Below are positions 24,941 through 34,880 of a stretch of 64,000 nt of DNA, piece after piece. The stretch covers positions 113,884 to 177,883 of the forward strand of contig JABDIN010000029.1 of assembly GCA_013003715.1 (NCBI GenBank), written 5' to 3'. This stretch comes from Desulfobacteraceae bacterium. Its GTDB lineage: Bacteria; Desulfobacterota; Desulfobacteria; Desulfobacterales; Desulfosarcinaceae. The notes below the pieces were generated by a model. It had not been told where the DNA came from and searched no databases. It worked only from the letters and a program-made list of their open reading frames with translations. Position 1 is the first letter of the stretch. The number at the start of each line of letters is the position of its first letter. The translations under genes were made by a program, and so were the position numbers.

Positions 24941-27604
24941 ATGAGTTCTGACAAGCTTGAAAAAGGGTATGAACCGCATGCGGTGGAAAAACGCTGGTAC
25001 GATTACTGGCAAAAAGAGGGGTTGTTCAAAGCCGAAGACAAAAGTTCGAACCCGGCTTATTCAATCGTCATACCGCCGCCGAATGTCACCGGTGTCCTGC
25101 ACATCGGTCATGCCCTGGTTAATACACTCCAGGATATTCTATGCCGCTACCATCGGCTGAAGGGTGAAAATGTATTGTGGATGCCGGGAACGGATCACGC
25201 GGGCATCGCCACTCAAAATGTTGTGGAACGAAAACTGGCGGAGGAAGGTACGGACCGTCATCAACTGGGCAGGGAAAAATTCATCGAAGCGGTTTGGGAG
25301 TGGCGTGAAAAATACGGCAGCGCCATCATCAATCAGCTAAAACGGCTTGGGGCTTCCTGTGATTGGGACCGGGAAAGATTCACCATGGATGAGGGTTTGT
25401 CCTTGGCGGTGCGCAAGGTGTTTGTGCAATTGTACGAAGAAGGGCTGATTTACAAGGGTGACTATATCATCAACTGGTGCTGCCGGTGCCATACGGCCCT
25501 GTCGGACCTTGAGGTGGAGCATGAGGATCTGGATGGTCACCTGTATCATATCCGATATCCATTTGCCGACGGCGACGGTCATATGGTGGTGGCAACCACC
25601 CGGCCGGAAACCATGCTCGGGGATACGGCCGTGGCCATTAATCCGGAAGATGAGCGGTACCGGGATCTGACAAAGGCAAGTGTAATCTTGCCGTTGATGG
25701 ACCGTGAAATTCCCATTATAAAAGATACTTATGTGGATACCGAATTCGGTACGGGTGCCCTGAAGGTAACACCGGCCCATGATCCCAATGATTTTGATAT
25801 CGGTAACCGCCATAACCTGGACCGGGTGAAAGTCATCGGTGAAGACGGTCGGATGACCGATGAAGCCGGAAAGTTCAAGGACCTGGAACGGTTTGAATGC
25901 CGCAAAGCGTTGGTCAAAGCACTCAAATCAAAAGGCCTCCTGGAAAAGATCGAGCCATTGCGCCACGGCGTCGGCCATTGCTATCGCTGCAAAACCGTAG
26001 TGGAGCCCAATCTGTCCAAACAATGGTTCGTCAAGGTAAAACCGCTGGCGGAGAAGGCCATAGAGTCCGTCAAGACCGGTAAGATCCGGATTGTTCCGGA
26101 CATGTGGACCAAGACCTTTTACGATTGGATGTACAATATAAAGGACTGGTGTATCTCACGACAGATTTGGTGGGGACACCAGATTCCGGCCTGGACCTGC
26201 ACGGCCTGCAATCAGGTGGTGGTTGCCATGGAAACGCCGGCGGCCTGCACGGCCTGCCAGTCAACGGATCTGGTTCAGGAAACCGACGTACTCGACACCT
26301 GGTTCAGTTCAGCCCTCTGGCCGTTTTCAACCATGGGATGGCCGGAAAAGACCCCGTTGCTGGGTACCTTTTATCCCACATCCGTATTGGTGACCGGTTT
26401 TGATATCCTGTTTTTCTGGGTTGCCCGCATGATGATGATGGGTCTCCACTTCATGAAGGAAGTTCCGTTCACGGATGTGTTTCTCCATGCACTCCTCCGC
26501 GATGAAGAGGGTCAGAAAATGAGCAAATCCAAGGGTAATGTTGTAGATCCCCTGGATATCATAGAAAAATACGGCACCGATGCCCTGCGTTTCACCCTGG
26601 CGGCATTCACCGCCCAGGGCCGTGACATCAAGATGTCGGAAAAGCGGGTGGAAGGCTATCGTAATTTCATCAACAAGCTCTGGAATGCCGCTCGCTTTTC
26701 CCTGATGCATCTGGACAGGGGGTATGACCACCTGGACAACGCCACCATATCCCTGCCGAATAAATGGATTCTCTCCCGTCTGACACAGGTCTGCCAAAAG
26801 GTCGCCGAGGCGCTTGACAACTATAAATTCAATGATGCCGCAAACGCTGCCTATCAATTTGTGTGGCATGAATTCTGCGACTGGTACGTGGAGGCTGCCA
26901 AACCGGCGCTATACGACAAACTGGGAAACGATCAAAAAGAAGAGACAAAAAAAGTGCTCTGGTTCGTACTGCGGGATATCCTCGTATTCCTGCATCCGAT
27001 TGCCCCGTTTGTCACCGAAGAAATCTGGCAAAAGCTGCCCGGAAGCCAGGGGTCCGTGTCGAAAGCCATATACCCGGATCCGGACAGCTATTGTTCGAGT
27101 CCGGTTCTGGACGAAGTTGCTGAAAAGCGGATGTCGATGATCTCCCAGATCATTTCCAGTATCCGGAATATCCGGGGCGAGATGAATATTTCACCGTCCA
27201 TAGAATTGGAAGTGATCATACAAAGTGACAATGGCGAGAGCAAATCCGTCCTCCGGCAACAGGAAAAGCTGATCTGCACACTGGCCCGTTTAAAGACGCT
27301 GAGAACGGAGGCGCCCGGCAAAAAACCCCGAACCGCTGCAACCGCCGTTGTTGAAGACGCAACGGTGTTCGTATCGCTTGAGGGCATAATTGATTTTGCT
27401 CGGGAATCCGAACGGCTTAATAAGGAAATCAACAAGGTTGGCAAGGAGATGGCCGGGTTGACCCGAAAACTCAACAACGAGGATTTCCTGAAAAAGGCGC
27501 CAGGGGATGTGGTGGAGAAGGTCAAGCAAAAGCATGAAACCATGATGGAGAAGGAACACAAACTCCAGGCCACATTGGACCGCATCAGCCGCATTCAGGC
27601 CTGA
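24941..27604 (+). CDS. valS: Valyl-tRNA synthetase
   Basis: The protein has 887 residues, typical of bacterial ValRS. The HIGH motif is PNVTGVLHIGHAL (~residues 48-57) and the KMSKS loop is GQKMSKSKGNVVDP (~525). The editing domain carries TTRPETMLGDTAVAINPED, and the C-terminus is the ValRS coiled coil (ESERLNKEINKVGKEMAGLTRKL ... FLKKAPGDVV). It charges tRNA-Val and edits misactivated threonine. A zinc-knuckle-like insert is present (CYRCKTVVEPNLS and CTACNQVV ... CTACQS). nadC follows 13 bp downstream. No T-box leader was recognised upstream. Confidence 0.98.
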   Translation: MSSDKLEKGYEPHAVEKRWYDYWQKEGLFKAEDKSSNPAYSIVIPPPNVTGVLHIGHALVNTLQDILCRYHRLKGENVLWMPGTDHAGIATQNVVERKLAEEGTDRHQLGREKFIEAVWEWREKYGSAIINQLKRLGASCDWDRERFTMDEGLSLAVRKVFVQLYEEGLIYKGDYIINWCCRCHTALSDLEVEHEDLDGHLYHIRYPFADGDGHMVVATTRPETMLGDTAVAINPEDERYRDLTKASVILPLMDREIPIIKDTYVDTEFGTGALKVTPAHDPNDFDIGNRHNLDRVKVIGEDGRMTDEAGKFKDLERFECRKALVKALKSKGLLEKIEPLRHGVGHCYRCKTVVEPNLSKQWFVKVKPLAEKAIESVKTGKIRIVPDMWTKTFYDWMYNIKDWCISRQIWWGHQIPAWTCTACNQVVVAMETPAACTACQSTDLVQETDVLDTWFSSALWPFSTMGWPEKTPLLGTFYPTSVLVTGFDILFFWVARMMMMGLHFMKEVPFTDVFLHALLRDEEGQKMSKSKGNVVDPLDIIEKYGTDALRFTLAAFTAQGRDIKMSEKRVEGYRNFINKLWNAARFSLMHLDRGYDHLDNATISLPNKWILSRLTQVCQKVAEALDNYKFNDAANAAYQFVWHEFCDWYVEAAKPALYDKLGNDQKEETKKVLWFVLRDILVFLHPIAPFVTEEIWQKLPGSQGSVSKAIYPDPDSYCSSPVLDEVAEKRMSMISQIISSIRNIRGEMNISPSIELEVIIQSDNGESKSVLRQQEKLICTLARLKTLRTEAPGKKPRTAATAVVEDATVFVSLEGIIDFARESERLNKEINKVGKEMAGLTRKLNNEDFLKKAPGDVVEKVKQKHETMMEKEHKLQATLDRISRIQA

Positions 27605-27617
27605 TCGGGGGGGGGAT

Positions 27618-28445
27618 ATGAATCTTGCACTGAACACCCTGATTGATCTGGCCCTTGCCGAGGATATCGGCACCGGGGATATCACCACCGACGCGATAGT
27701 GGCACCCGACAAAACAGGTGCCGGGACAATTGTGGCTAAAGAGCAATGTGTCCTGGCCGGGCTGGATGTAGCAAAGGCGGTTTTTGCACGCGTGGATAAC
27801 GCCATTGAGTTCAAACCCGCCTGTTCGGACGGCCAGCTCGTGGCCGCCGGGGACACGGTGGTCACGCTTAAGGGGCCTTTGGCCGGATTGCTGAAGGGAG
27901 AGCGAACCGCGCTGAACTTTCTGCAGCGTTTGTCCGGTATTGCGACGAATACGCATGCCTACACCCGGGAATTAACGGGAAGCCGGGCCAGGCTCGTGGA
28001 TACACGGAAAACTACCCCCGGGTGGCGGGTGCTTGAGAAATACGCCGTACGAATGGGCGGCGGTTCGAATCACCGGATGGGATTGTTTGATGGCGTATTG
28101 ATAAAGGACAATCACATCGAAGCGGCAGGTGGCATACAGGCGGCGGTGACTAAAGTCAGACGGGAATTATCTCATCTGATAAAGATCGAAGTCGAAACGG
28201 CAACCCTGGAACAGGTCGACGAGGCCATCGCTGCCGGGGCGGATGTCATAATGCTGGACAACATGGATGCGGATCAGATCAAGGCGGCTGTGAAAATCGT
28301 GAATAAAAAAGCACTCATCGAAGTTTCCGGCGGCATCAATCGGGGAAATCTAAAAAATCTGGCCGCATCCGGTGTGGATATCATTTCCGTCGGCGCCCTC
28401 ACCCATTCCGCACGGGCCGTGGATTTAAGCATGTATATCCATTGA
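27618..28445 (+). CDS. nadC: Nicotinate-nucleotide pyrophosphorylase (carboxylating)
   Basis: The protein has 275 residues. Family features: LAEDIGTGDITTDAI near the N-terminus, GERTALNFLQRLSGIAT, the substrate-binding RLVDTRKTTPGWRVLEKYAVRMGGGSNHR region, LIKDNHI, the IEVETATLEQV strand, and EVSGGINRGNL at the C-terminus. QPRTase converts quinolinate and PRPP to nicotinate mononucleotide and CO2 in NAD synthesis. It is 13 bp behind valS, preceded by a GGGGGGGAT ribosome-binding site, so the two are probably cotranscribed. nadA and nadB are not in this window. Confidence 0.97.
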   Translation: MNLALNTLIDLALAEDIGTGDITTDAIVAPDKTGAGTIVAKEQCVLAGLDVAKAVFARVDNAIEFKPACSDGQLVAAGDTVVTLKGPLAGLLKGERTALNFLQRLSGIATNTHAYTRELTGSRARLVDTRKTTPGWRVLEKYAVRMGGGSNHRMGLFDGVLIKDNHIEAAGGIQAAVTKVRRELSHLIKIEVETATLEQVDEAIAAGADVIMLDNMDADQIKAAVKIVNKKALIEVSGGINRGNLKNLAASGVDIISVGALTHSARAVDLSMYIH

Positions 28446-28446
28446 T

Positions 28447-29361
28447 TCACTTCTTTAAAACAAGCCGGTACGATCGCATTTTTTTTACGGGGTGATAAGA
28501 TTTTTTCGCTTTTTTCAAGCCTTCAACACCCATATCACTTTCCTTGTTGATATAGGTATACCCGTTGAACAACCGCATGGCGCATTGACCGTCGAAATAC
28601 TGATAAAGTCCTTTAACATCTGAAAATGCCTTCTCATATTGAAGCACCGCCATATCCCGTGTCAACGGCGCGGCAATGCCGAATGCCGATACCATTCCGT
28701 CAATACGCAGCAGGATTCCCGTCAACTCGAACAGTGAGATATTCAACAGAGTATTGATGGTCGCTTGTTTCTCGCAGGCAAGAAGCATATCCTCTCCCTC
28801 ATGGCATTTTCGTTCTTCACACCATAATTCCAGAAATTCGAGGCAGTCATCAAGCGCATTTGGGGTAATGGGTTCTATGTCAACCCGGCCCGTATCCACA
28901 TAGTCCCGGTGGAACTGATTGATCAAGTTTCTTTTTTTGGAGAATTTATTCCCTTTGAGCAAACTTAAATCCTCGACAAGGAAGATGTAATCATCAAGTT
29001 CCGCATGCCGGTGGACATGAAAACGGGCCTTTAGATCAGACGTGCCCTGGTGTTTCAGAAACGCTTCAGGTACAAACCAATATTCATCGAAACCTGAAGT
29101 CACAGCGATATCGCAGAGTTCCTGCGGAGAGAAGTCATGCCCCGGTCGGAGGGGCAATATCAGGTGTCTGTATTTTTTCTCGGTTTGAAATTCAGCTGCA
29201 AGGATCAGGGCATCCTTGTAAACAGCCCCAAAGGGTTGGTATTCATCGTTTGTCCATGCCAGAACCGAGGGCAGCGAGTAGGCACAAAGGGTATGGGATT
29301 GATCGTTGAAAAAAAGCTTGTACTTGGGATAATCCTCGAACTTGAGTTGTCGTAAATTCAT
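28447..29361 (-). CDS. DUF2156 (phosphatidylglycerol lysyltransferase-like) protein
   Basis: The protein has 304 residues and lacks membrane helices. It matches the C-terminal GNAT-like fold of the MprF/LPG synthetase group: SHTLCAYSLPSVLAWTNDEY near the start, YWFVPEAFL, the NKFSKKRNLINQFHR helix (~residues 138-152), DCLEFLELWCEERKCHEGEDML, and near the end QYFDGQCAMRLF and YINKESDMGVEGLKKAKKSY. Without membrane domains it may transfer an aminoacyl group to a soluble or peripheral acceptor; the acceptor is unknown. Its start overlaps the stop of the GNAT gene by 4 bp, so the two are translationally coupled. Confidence 0.85.
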   Translation of the reverse strand: MNLRQLKFEDYPKYKLFFNDQSHTLCAYSLPSVLAWTNDEYQPFGAVYKDALILAAEFQTEKKYRHLILPLRPGHDFSPQELCDIAVTSGFDEYWFVPEAFLKHQGTSDLKARFHVHRHAELDDYIFLVEDLSLLKGNKFSKKRNLINQFHRDYVDTGRVDIEPITPNALDDCLEFLELWCEERKCHEGEDMLLACEKQATINTLLNISLFELTGILLRIDGMVSAFGIAAPLTRDMAVLQYEKAFSDVKGLYQYFDGQCAMRLFNGYTYINKESDMGVEGLKKAKKSYHPVKKMRSYRLVLKK

Positions 29362-29795
29362 AAACTCTTTACTATCATGGGCCTTGCATCGGGCATCACT
29401 TTGAGTCCCAATCTTTCGTAGAATCCATACGAATCTCGTTCGGCAATAAGCCCAATCCAGCTAATCTTCTCCTTTTGCAGGTTTTCGATAAGTTTTTTGA
29501 CAATCGCGGAACCGATGCCTTGGCCCTCGAACGATTTTACCACCGCCACATCCTGAATGTAAGCATCGCTGATGCCGTCACTGATGGCCCTGCCCATGCC
29601 CAGAATCACATCTTCATGCAAGGCCGCCAGGAAAAAAAAACTTCCGGCCACAATACCCGCGATCACGTCTTCCCGGTCCTCGTTTTCCCACCACCAGCCA
29701 TTGGCACGGTAAAGATCAATGAGTTGTCTTATCTGCTGCGGGGTAGGTGATTTAAGGAATGAATAAGCCGGGATTATTTTTTTTCTTGATGGCAT
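29358..29795 (-). CDS. GNAT-family N-acetyltransferase
   Basis: The protein has 145 residues, one GNAT domain. The acetyl-CoA-binding motif A is VAVVKSFEGQGIGSAIVKKLI (Q/RxxGxG/A pattern QGIGSA), followed by the C-terminal YGFYERLGLKVM segment that closes the fold. The substrate cannot be inferred; members modify amino acids, antibiotics or protein N-termini. The start overlaps the 3' end of the diguanylate cyclase gene by 22 bp and the stop overlaps DUF2156 by 4 bp, so it is the middle gene of a three-gene operon. Confidence 0.9.
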   Translation of the reverse strand: MPSRKKIIPAYSFLKSPTPQQIRQLIDLYRANGWWWENEDREDVIAGIVAGSFFFLAALHEDVILGMGRAISDGISDAYIQDVAVVKSFEGQGIGSAIVKKLIENLQKEKISWIGLIAERDSYGFYERLGLKVMPDARPMIVKSL

Positions 29796-30703
29796 GAGGT
29801 GTCATGAAATAAGGTCGATATCCGATTCCGGCCATTTTCCTTGGAAATATACATGGCCTTGTCCGCACGCTGGACAAAATCCGAAATATCTTCATCCTGT
29901 AAATATTGTGTGACACCGATACTGATGGTAATCGCGACACCGGTTTTGTCCACAGGATAAAATGTTTCCGCTTCGACCGCAGCCCGGATTCTTTCCGCAA
30001 CGTTTTGAGCTTCCTCCCCTTCCGTATCCGGCAGAATAATGGTAAATTCCTCTCCACCATACCGATAGGCCGAATCGAGTTTACGCAGGCACAGTTTGAT
30101 GGTCTGCCCCAATTTTATCAGAACTTTATCACCTTCCAGATGCCCGTATGAATCGTTGTATACCTTGAATTTATCTATGTCCAGCAGCATCAGTGACAAG
30201 GGGTGGCCGTATCGGTTGGATCGATCGATCTCGTTTTTCACATGATTGAAAAAATGACGGGAATTGTAAAGCTTGGTCAAACCGTCGGTGATGGAAAGCT
30301 TCTTCAGTTTTTCCAGCATCTGTATGCGTTCCAGGCTGAGTTTCCGCTCCTTGATCACCCGTTTGAGCCGCAGCACAAGCTCTTCGAATCTCACCGGTTT
30401 GAAAACAAAATCGCTGGCACCTTTACTGATGGCCTCCTCGTAAGAGTAGTCCGCACTGTATCCGGTCATGACGATTACATCTGAATCATATGCCCGTCTG
30501 ATTTTATCCGTGAGTTCAAGACCGTCCAATCCCGGCAAAATGATGTCCGTAATGATCACTTCGGCGGCATTGCTTTCCAGAAATACCAATGCCTCTTCAG
30601 CGCTAGCCGCCAGGGATATCTGGAAACCGGCAGCCTCGAGAAATTCGGACATTGAGTCCCGGATGGATGAATCATCATCAACAATCAGTATATGGTTATC
30701 CAT
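29774..30703 (-). CDS. Response regulator with GGDEF diguanylate cyclase domain
   Basis: The protein has 309 residues. A receiver domain (1-125; acidic DDD at 9-11, phospho-acceptor Asp53 in IITDIILPGLDG, lysine in FVFKPVRF) is followed by a linker coiled coil and a GGDEF domain (~140-300). The active-site motif is GGEEF, and an RxxD inhibitory site (RKLD) sits five residues before it, so product inhibition is expected. It would make c-di-GMP from two GTP when phosphorylated. It is first in an operon with GNAT and DUF2156 genes. A PilZ protein gene is 7 kb away. The cognate kinase is unknown. Confidence 0.95.
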   Translation of the reverse strand: MDNHILIVDDDSSIRDSMSEFLEAAGFQISLAASAEEALVFLESNAAEVIITDIILPGLDGLELTDKIRRAYDSDVIVMTGYSADYSYEEAISKGASDFVFKPVRFEELVLRLKRVIKERKLSLERIQMLEKLKKLSITDGLTKLYNSRHFFNHVKNEIDRSNRYGHPLSLMLLDIDKFKVYNDSYGHLEGDKVLIKLGQTIKLCLRKLDSAYRYGGEEFTIILPDTEGEEAQNVAERIRAAVEAETFYPVDKTGVAITISIGVTQYLQDEDISDFVQRADKAMYISKENGRNRISTLFHDTSCHQEKK

Positions 30704-30745
30704 TTTAGGTTGTACGACTATTTTACTTGGTTTATGTTAAACGGA

Positions 30746-30774
30746 TTGACACAATCCAATGATATTTGTTAGAA
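30746..30774 (+). promoter_or_regulatory. Possible lepA promoter
   Basis: TTGACA (30746-30751), 17-nt spacer, TTAGAA (30769-30774), 77 bp before the lepA start. The -10 deviates from consensus. Confidence 0.35.
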
Positions 30775-30850
30775 AATCAAATTTTTACTGATTCTCAATA
30801 TAACCGGGATGATACGCAGTGTCAACCGGGATTTGGTTAAGATATAAGAC

Positions 30851-32650
30851 ATGAAGAACATCCGTAATTTCAGTATCATCGCTCATATAGACCATGGAAA
30901 ATCAACACTTTCCGATCGATTGATCCAATTGACACACATTGTTTCCGATCGCGAATTCCAGGACCAGATCCTGGATAATATGGATATTGAGCGGGAGCGC
31001 GGGATCACCATCAAAAGCCAGACGGTATGCTTGCCGTATACGGCGGTGGACGGTAAACAATATTTTCTGAACCTGATCGACACGCCCGGGCATGTGGATT
31101 TTAGCTATGAGGTGTCCCGGGCGCTTGCATCATGCGAAGGGGCGCTGCTCCTCATAGATGCCAGCCAGGGGGTGGAGGCCCAAACCCTGGCCAATCTATA
31201 CCTGGCCTTGGAACACGATCTTGAAATTATTCCCGTAATCAACAAAATCGACCTGCCGTCCGCAGACATCGAACGGGTCAAAAAACAGATTGAAGATGAC
31301 CTGGGCCTTGATCCGGAAACCGCCATTATGGTCTCGGCAAAAGAAGGAACAGGGGTGGAGGATATTCTCGAAGGGGTGGTCCGGAATCTCCCGCCGCCCT
31401 CCGGCGATGCCGACGCGCCGTTGAAATCGTTGATCTTTGATTCTCACTACGATGCCTTTCGCGGTACCATCGTCCACTTCAGAGTCATTGACGGTACCAT
31501 CAAAGCGGGGGATCGCATCCGGTTCATGTCCAACAGCACCAAAAGCTATAAAGTGGAGGAAGTGGGCATATTTCAGATCGTGCGGGTCCCGCAAAAAACC
31601 CTTTCGGCGGGACAGGTCGGCTACATGATCGCCGGCATCAAAACCGTCAGCGACACCCGTTGCGGCGACACCATTACCCTTGATAAAACCCCCTGCGTCA
31701 AATCGATGCCGGGATTCAAGGAAGCAAAACCGGTTGTGTTCTCATCCATATATCCCGTTGCCTCCGACGGCTACCCGGAGCTGGTCACGGCATTGGAGAA
31801 ACTCAAGCTTAACGATGCTTCGCTGATATATGAAAAAGACACCTCCGTGGCACTGGGTTTCGGATTCCGTTGCGGCTTTTTAGGCTTGCTCCATCTGGAG
31901 GTCGTACAGGAACGGCTGGAACGGGAGTATGATCTGTCCCTGATCCTGACCGCGCCATCCGTGCAATATCAGTTGACCCTCAATGACGGCACGGAACTGG
32001 TGGTGGACAACCCGGCCCTCTACCCGGACCCGACCTTGATTGATTCGGCAAAAGAACCTTACATCAAAGCCACCATTATAGTACCGGACCGCTACATGGG
32101 GGCGGTGATGAAATTGTGCCTGGATCGCCGGGGCATCAATAAAAATTACCAGTACCTCACCAACGACCGCCTGGAAATGATTTTCGAACTGCCGCTTTCG
32201 GAAGTGATATTCGACTTTTACGACAAGCTTAAATCCGTTACCCAGGGATATGGTTCTTTTGACTACGACCTCATCGATTACCGGCCGTCCAGGCTCGTCA
32301 AGCTGGATATCCTGATCAATGGGGAACGTGTGGATGCGTTATCCCAATTGGTCCACGAAGAACGCGCCGTTTCCAGGGGACGGACCGCCTGTGAAAAACT
32401 CAAGGATGAAATCCCCCGCCAGATGTTCAAAATCGCCATCCAGGGCGCCATCGGCGGCAAAATCATCTCCCGTTCCACCGTATCGCCCTTTCGGAAGGAT
32501 GTCACCGCCAAATGTTACGGCGGCGATATCACCCGTAAACGCAAGCTCCTGGAAAAGCAGCGAAAAGGTAAGCGGCGAATGAAGATGGTGGGTAAGGTCA
32601 TGATTCCGCAATCGGCGTTTTTATCCGTACTGAAGACGGATGGTGAATAA
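30851..32650 (+). CDS. lepA: Elongation factor 4 (LepA) GTPase
   Basis: The protein has 599 residues, the standard LepA length. Translation-GTPase motifs: [13 protein letters not shown] (P-loop, 11-23), [13 protein letters not shown] (switch I), DTPGHVD (G3), NKIDLP (G4) and the SAKEG G5 motif. LepA-specific C-terminal features follow: [33 protein letters not shown], and the end [42 protein letters not shown]. LepA binds ribosomes and influences initiation and back-translocation; it is widely conserved and non-essential. Its promoter region is shared with the divergent diguanylate cyclase operon. Confidence 0.98.
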   Translation: MKNIRNFSIIAHIDHGKSTLSDRLIQLTHIVSDREFQDQILDNMDIERERGITIKSQTVCLPYTAVDGKQYFLNLIDTPGHVDFSYEVSRALASCEGALLLIDASQGVEAQTLANLYLALEHDLEIIPVINKIDLPSADIERVKKQIEDDLGLDPETAIMVSAKEGTGVEDILEGVVRNLPPPSGDADAPLKSLIFDSHYDAFRGTIVHFRVIDGTIKAGDRIRFMSNSTKSYKVEEVGIFQIVRVPQKTLSAGQVGYMIAGIKTVSDTRCGDTITLDKTPCVKSMPGFKEAKPVVFSSIYPVASDGYPELVTALEKLKLNDASLIYEKDTSVALGFGFRCGFLGLLHLEVVQERLEREYDLSLILTAPSVQYQLTLNDGTELVVDNPALYPDPTLIDSAKEPYIKATIIVPDRYMGAVMKLCLDRRGINKNYQYLTNDRLEMIFELPLSEVIFDFYDKLKSVTQGYGSFDYDLIDYRPSRLVKLDILINGERVDALSQLVHEERAVSRGRTACEKLKDEIPRQMFKIAIQGAIGGKIISRSTVSPFRKDVTAKCYGGDITRKRKLLEKQRKGKRRMKMVGKVMIPQSAFLSVLKTDGE

Positions 32651-32826
32651 GGCTGTATCCGTGGTTTACCGAAGATATGTGCATGTATCTGTAGCAGGGT
32701 AAATTATTCAGTAATCGTAAAAACCTGCAAGATCCCGGAGAATCGGGTGGAGTGGTTAGTTGGTTGAATAGTTGACTTGAGCATTCCGTATGCGCTTTTA
32801 CTTTTTTCAGGCACCAAGGAGAGAGA

Positions 32827-34104
32827 ATGGGAAAGACAATAGCTGAAAAAATCTTCGCGTCCCATGTGGTGGACAAACCATCCGGTGACATCCATGTCAT
32901 CCGGCTGGATGGTGTGTTCTGCCATGAAATAACGACACCGTCGGCCATTGTGGACCTCATCGAACGCGGCAAGGACCGGGTGTTTGAGCCGGAAAAGATA
33001 AAAGCGGTAATCGATCATGTGACACCGGCTAAGGATTCGAAAACCGCCCTTCAAGGCAAAATCCTCCGTGAATGGTCCCGCCGTCACAAGATCCGCAACT
33101 TTTTCGACGTCGGCAGAAACGGCGTCTGCCATGCCCTCTTCCCCGAAAAAGGTTTTGTGCGTCCCGGGTATACGATCATCATGGGCGACTCGCACACCTG
33201 CACCTACGGCGCATTCGGTGCTTTTGCCGCCGGCGTCGGGACAACCGACCTTGAGGTGGGGATATTAAAAGGGGTCTGCGCCTTTAAATACCCGTCCACC
33301 ATGCGAATCAATATCACCGGTGTCCTGCCGGCAGGCGTTTTCGCAAAAGACGTCATCCTGTCCGTGATCGGCCGGATCGGTGTGAACGGCGCCACAAACC
33401 AGGTGATCGAATTCGGTGGCCCGGTGGTGGAAGCCATGAGCATGGAAGCCCGAATGACCCTTTGCAACATGGCCATAGAGGCCGGGGCAACCTGCGGTAT
33501 CTGTGAACCGGATTCGACGACGGTGGCTTATCTCTGGGAATTCATTGCAGATCAATATGCGTCCGAATCGGCCGCACTGGACGCTTTTTCAGTCCACAAA
33601 CCGGATGCGGATGCCCGGTATTCCAGTGTCCTAAACCACGATGTGAGTTCGTTGGTGCCCATGGCAACCTACGGATACAAACCCGATGAGGTCAAGCCGG
33701 TATCCGAAATGGACGGCACGCCGGTCGATCAGGTCTATATCGGCTCCTGCACCAACGGCCGTATCGAAGATTTGCGGGAGGCCGCGAAAGTGCTCAAGGG
33801 ACAAAACATCAGTGACACCGTTCGCGCCATTGTCTCTCCGGCCACACCAAAGGTCTATGCAACCGCCCTTGAAGAGGGGCTGATCAAGATTTTCACGGAT
33901 GCGGGATGCTGTGTCACCAATCCCACCTGCGGCGCCTGCCTGGGCATGAGCAATGGCGTCTTGGCCGAAGGCGAGGTATGCGCCTCCACCACCAACCGCA
34001 ATTTCAACGGCCGCATGGGCAAAGGTGGAAATGTTCACCTGATGAGTCCGGCCACTGCGGCGGCCACTGCCATTGCCGGTCATATCACAGCGGTCAGGGG
34101 ATGA
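32827..34104 (+). CDS. leuC: 3-isopropylmalate dehydratase/homoaconitase-type large subunit
   Basis: The protein has 425 residues. The aconitase-family signature is seen: GDSHTCTYGAFGAFAAGVGTTD, IGSCTNGRIEDLREAA, and the Fe-S ligand region VTNPTCGACLGMSNGVLAEGE, with a further cysteine in SCTNGR. The length and the motif LSVIGRIGVNGATNQVIEFGG place it in the split, archaeal-type LeuC/HacA group. With the small subunit encoded downstream it would isomerise 2- and 3-isopropylmalate in leucine synthesis, via a 4Fe-4S cluster. Related enzymes act on homocitrate or dimethylmalate, and no other leu gene is here, so the substrate is not certain. An AGGAGAG ribosome-binding site precedes the start. 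Confidence 0.93.
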   Translation: MGKTIAEKIFASHVVDKPSGDIHVIRLDGVFCHEITTPSAIVDLIERGKDRVFEPEKIKAVIDHVTPAKDSKTALQGKILREWSRRHKIRNFFDVGRNGVCHALFPEKGFVRPGYTIIMGDSHTCTYGAFGAFAAGVGTTDLEVGILKGVCAFKYPSTMRINITGVLPAGVFAKDVILSVIGRIGVNGATNQVIEFGGPVVEAMSMEARMTLCNMAIEAGATCGICEPDSTTVAYLWEFIADQYASESAALDAFSVHKPDADARYSSVLNHDVSSLVPMATYGYKPDEVKPVSEMDGTPVDQVYIGSCTNGRIEDLREAAKVLKGQNISDTVRAIVSPATPKVYATALEEGLIKIFTDAGCCVTNPTCGACLGMSNGVLAEGEVCASTTNRNFNGRMGKGGNVHLMSPATAAATAIAGHITAVRG

Positions 34105-34194
34105 ATGGGTACAAGAAATCATGGTGGATGATTTCACTGTCAGGCAAGGTTAATATTGAATCAACCCATCGCGAAGAGGGGGGAGAAAATAAAA

Positions 34195-34719
34195 ATGAAG
34201 ACATTCAATGGCAGGGTTCTGTTTCTGGACCGGCCGGATATCAATACCGATGAGATCATTCCGGCCAAGTACTTGACCGAGATTTCCCGGGAAGCGCTCA
34301 AACCATTTCTTTTAGAGGATCTCAAGCTCGACGGATTCGACCCGGCCACCGATATTGAAAAAAACAATGTGATCATCACCCGGTCCAATTTCGGTTGTGG
34401 AAGCTCAAGGGAGCATGCCCCCTGGGCCCTGGAGGCCAACGGGATCAATTTGGTGATCGCGGAAAGCTTTGCGAGAATATTCCGCCAGAACATGTTTAAC
34501 TGCGGGATGATGGCCCTGGAATTGCCGGGGGATACCATCGGCAGGTTGTTTTCGCAGTATTCCGCGGAGCCGGCATTTGCCGAAGCGGATCCGGATACCG
34601 GCACGATCACCTTGTCGAACAACACCCAAACGGAACAGATCCCCTTCTCCATCTCTACTTTTGACAGGGAATTGATAACCGCCGGTGGATGGCTGAATTA
34701 TGCGGACACAAAGTATTAA
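34195..34719 (+). CDS. leuD: 3-isopropylmalate dehydratase/homoaconitase-type small subunit
   Basis: From the ATG at 34195 the protein has 174 residues; a purine-rich GAGGGGGGAG precedes it, and a start 13 codons earlier has no family counterpart. It is a swivelling aconitase C-terminal domain: DRPDINTDEIIPAKYL, the substrate-recognition loop NFGCGSSREHAPWAL, and IAESFARIFRQNMFNCGM. It pairs with the large subunit encoded 90 bp upstream. The CGSSREHAPWAL motif is compatible with isopropylmalate or homoaconitate. A hairpin follows at 34770-34794. Confidence 0.93.
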   Translation: MKTFNGRVLFLDRPDINTDEIIPAKYLTEISREALKPFLLEDLKLDGFDPATDIEKNNVIITRSNFGCGSSREHAPWALEANGINLVIAESFARIFRQNMFNCGMMALELPGDTIGRLFSQYSAEPAFAEADPDTGTITLSNNTQTEQIPFSISTFDRELITAGGWLNYADTKY

Positions 34720-34769
34720 CGAGGGAAACCGCGCCCGGCCACATCCGGCATGAGTCCGGCCCGATCAAC

Positions 34770-34794
34770 CACCGGGTCCTTTGGGCACCCGGTG
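34770..34794 (+). terminator. Hairpin downstream of leuD
   Basis: CACCGGGT (34770-34777) pairs perfectly with ACCCGGTG (34787-34794) around a 9-nt loop. The stem lies 50 bp after the leuD stop; no T-tract follows, so it may be a processing or attenuating structure rather than an intrinsic terminator. Confidence 0.4.
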
Positions 34795-34880
34795 TTCGTG
34801 CCGGTTGAGAACCGAAAACCCGCCAGTATCTGGTGGCGCCTTCCACGGACGGGTTCGGGTGGATTCTGATGGGTTGCCGC

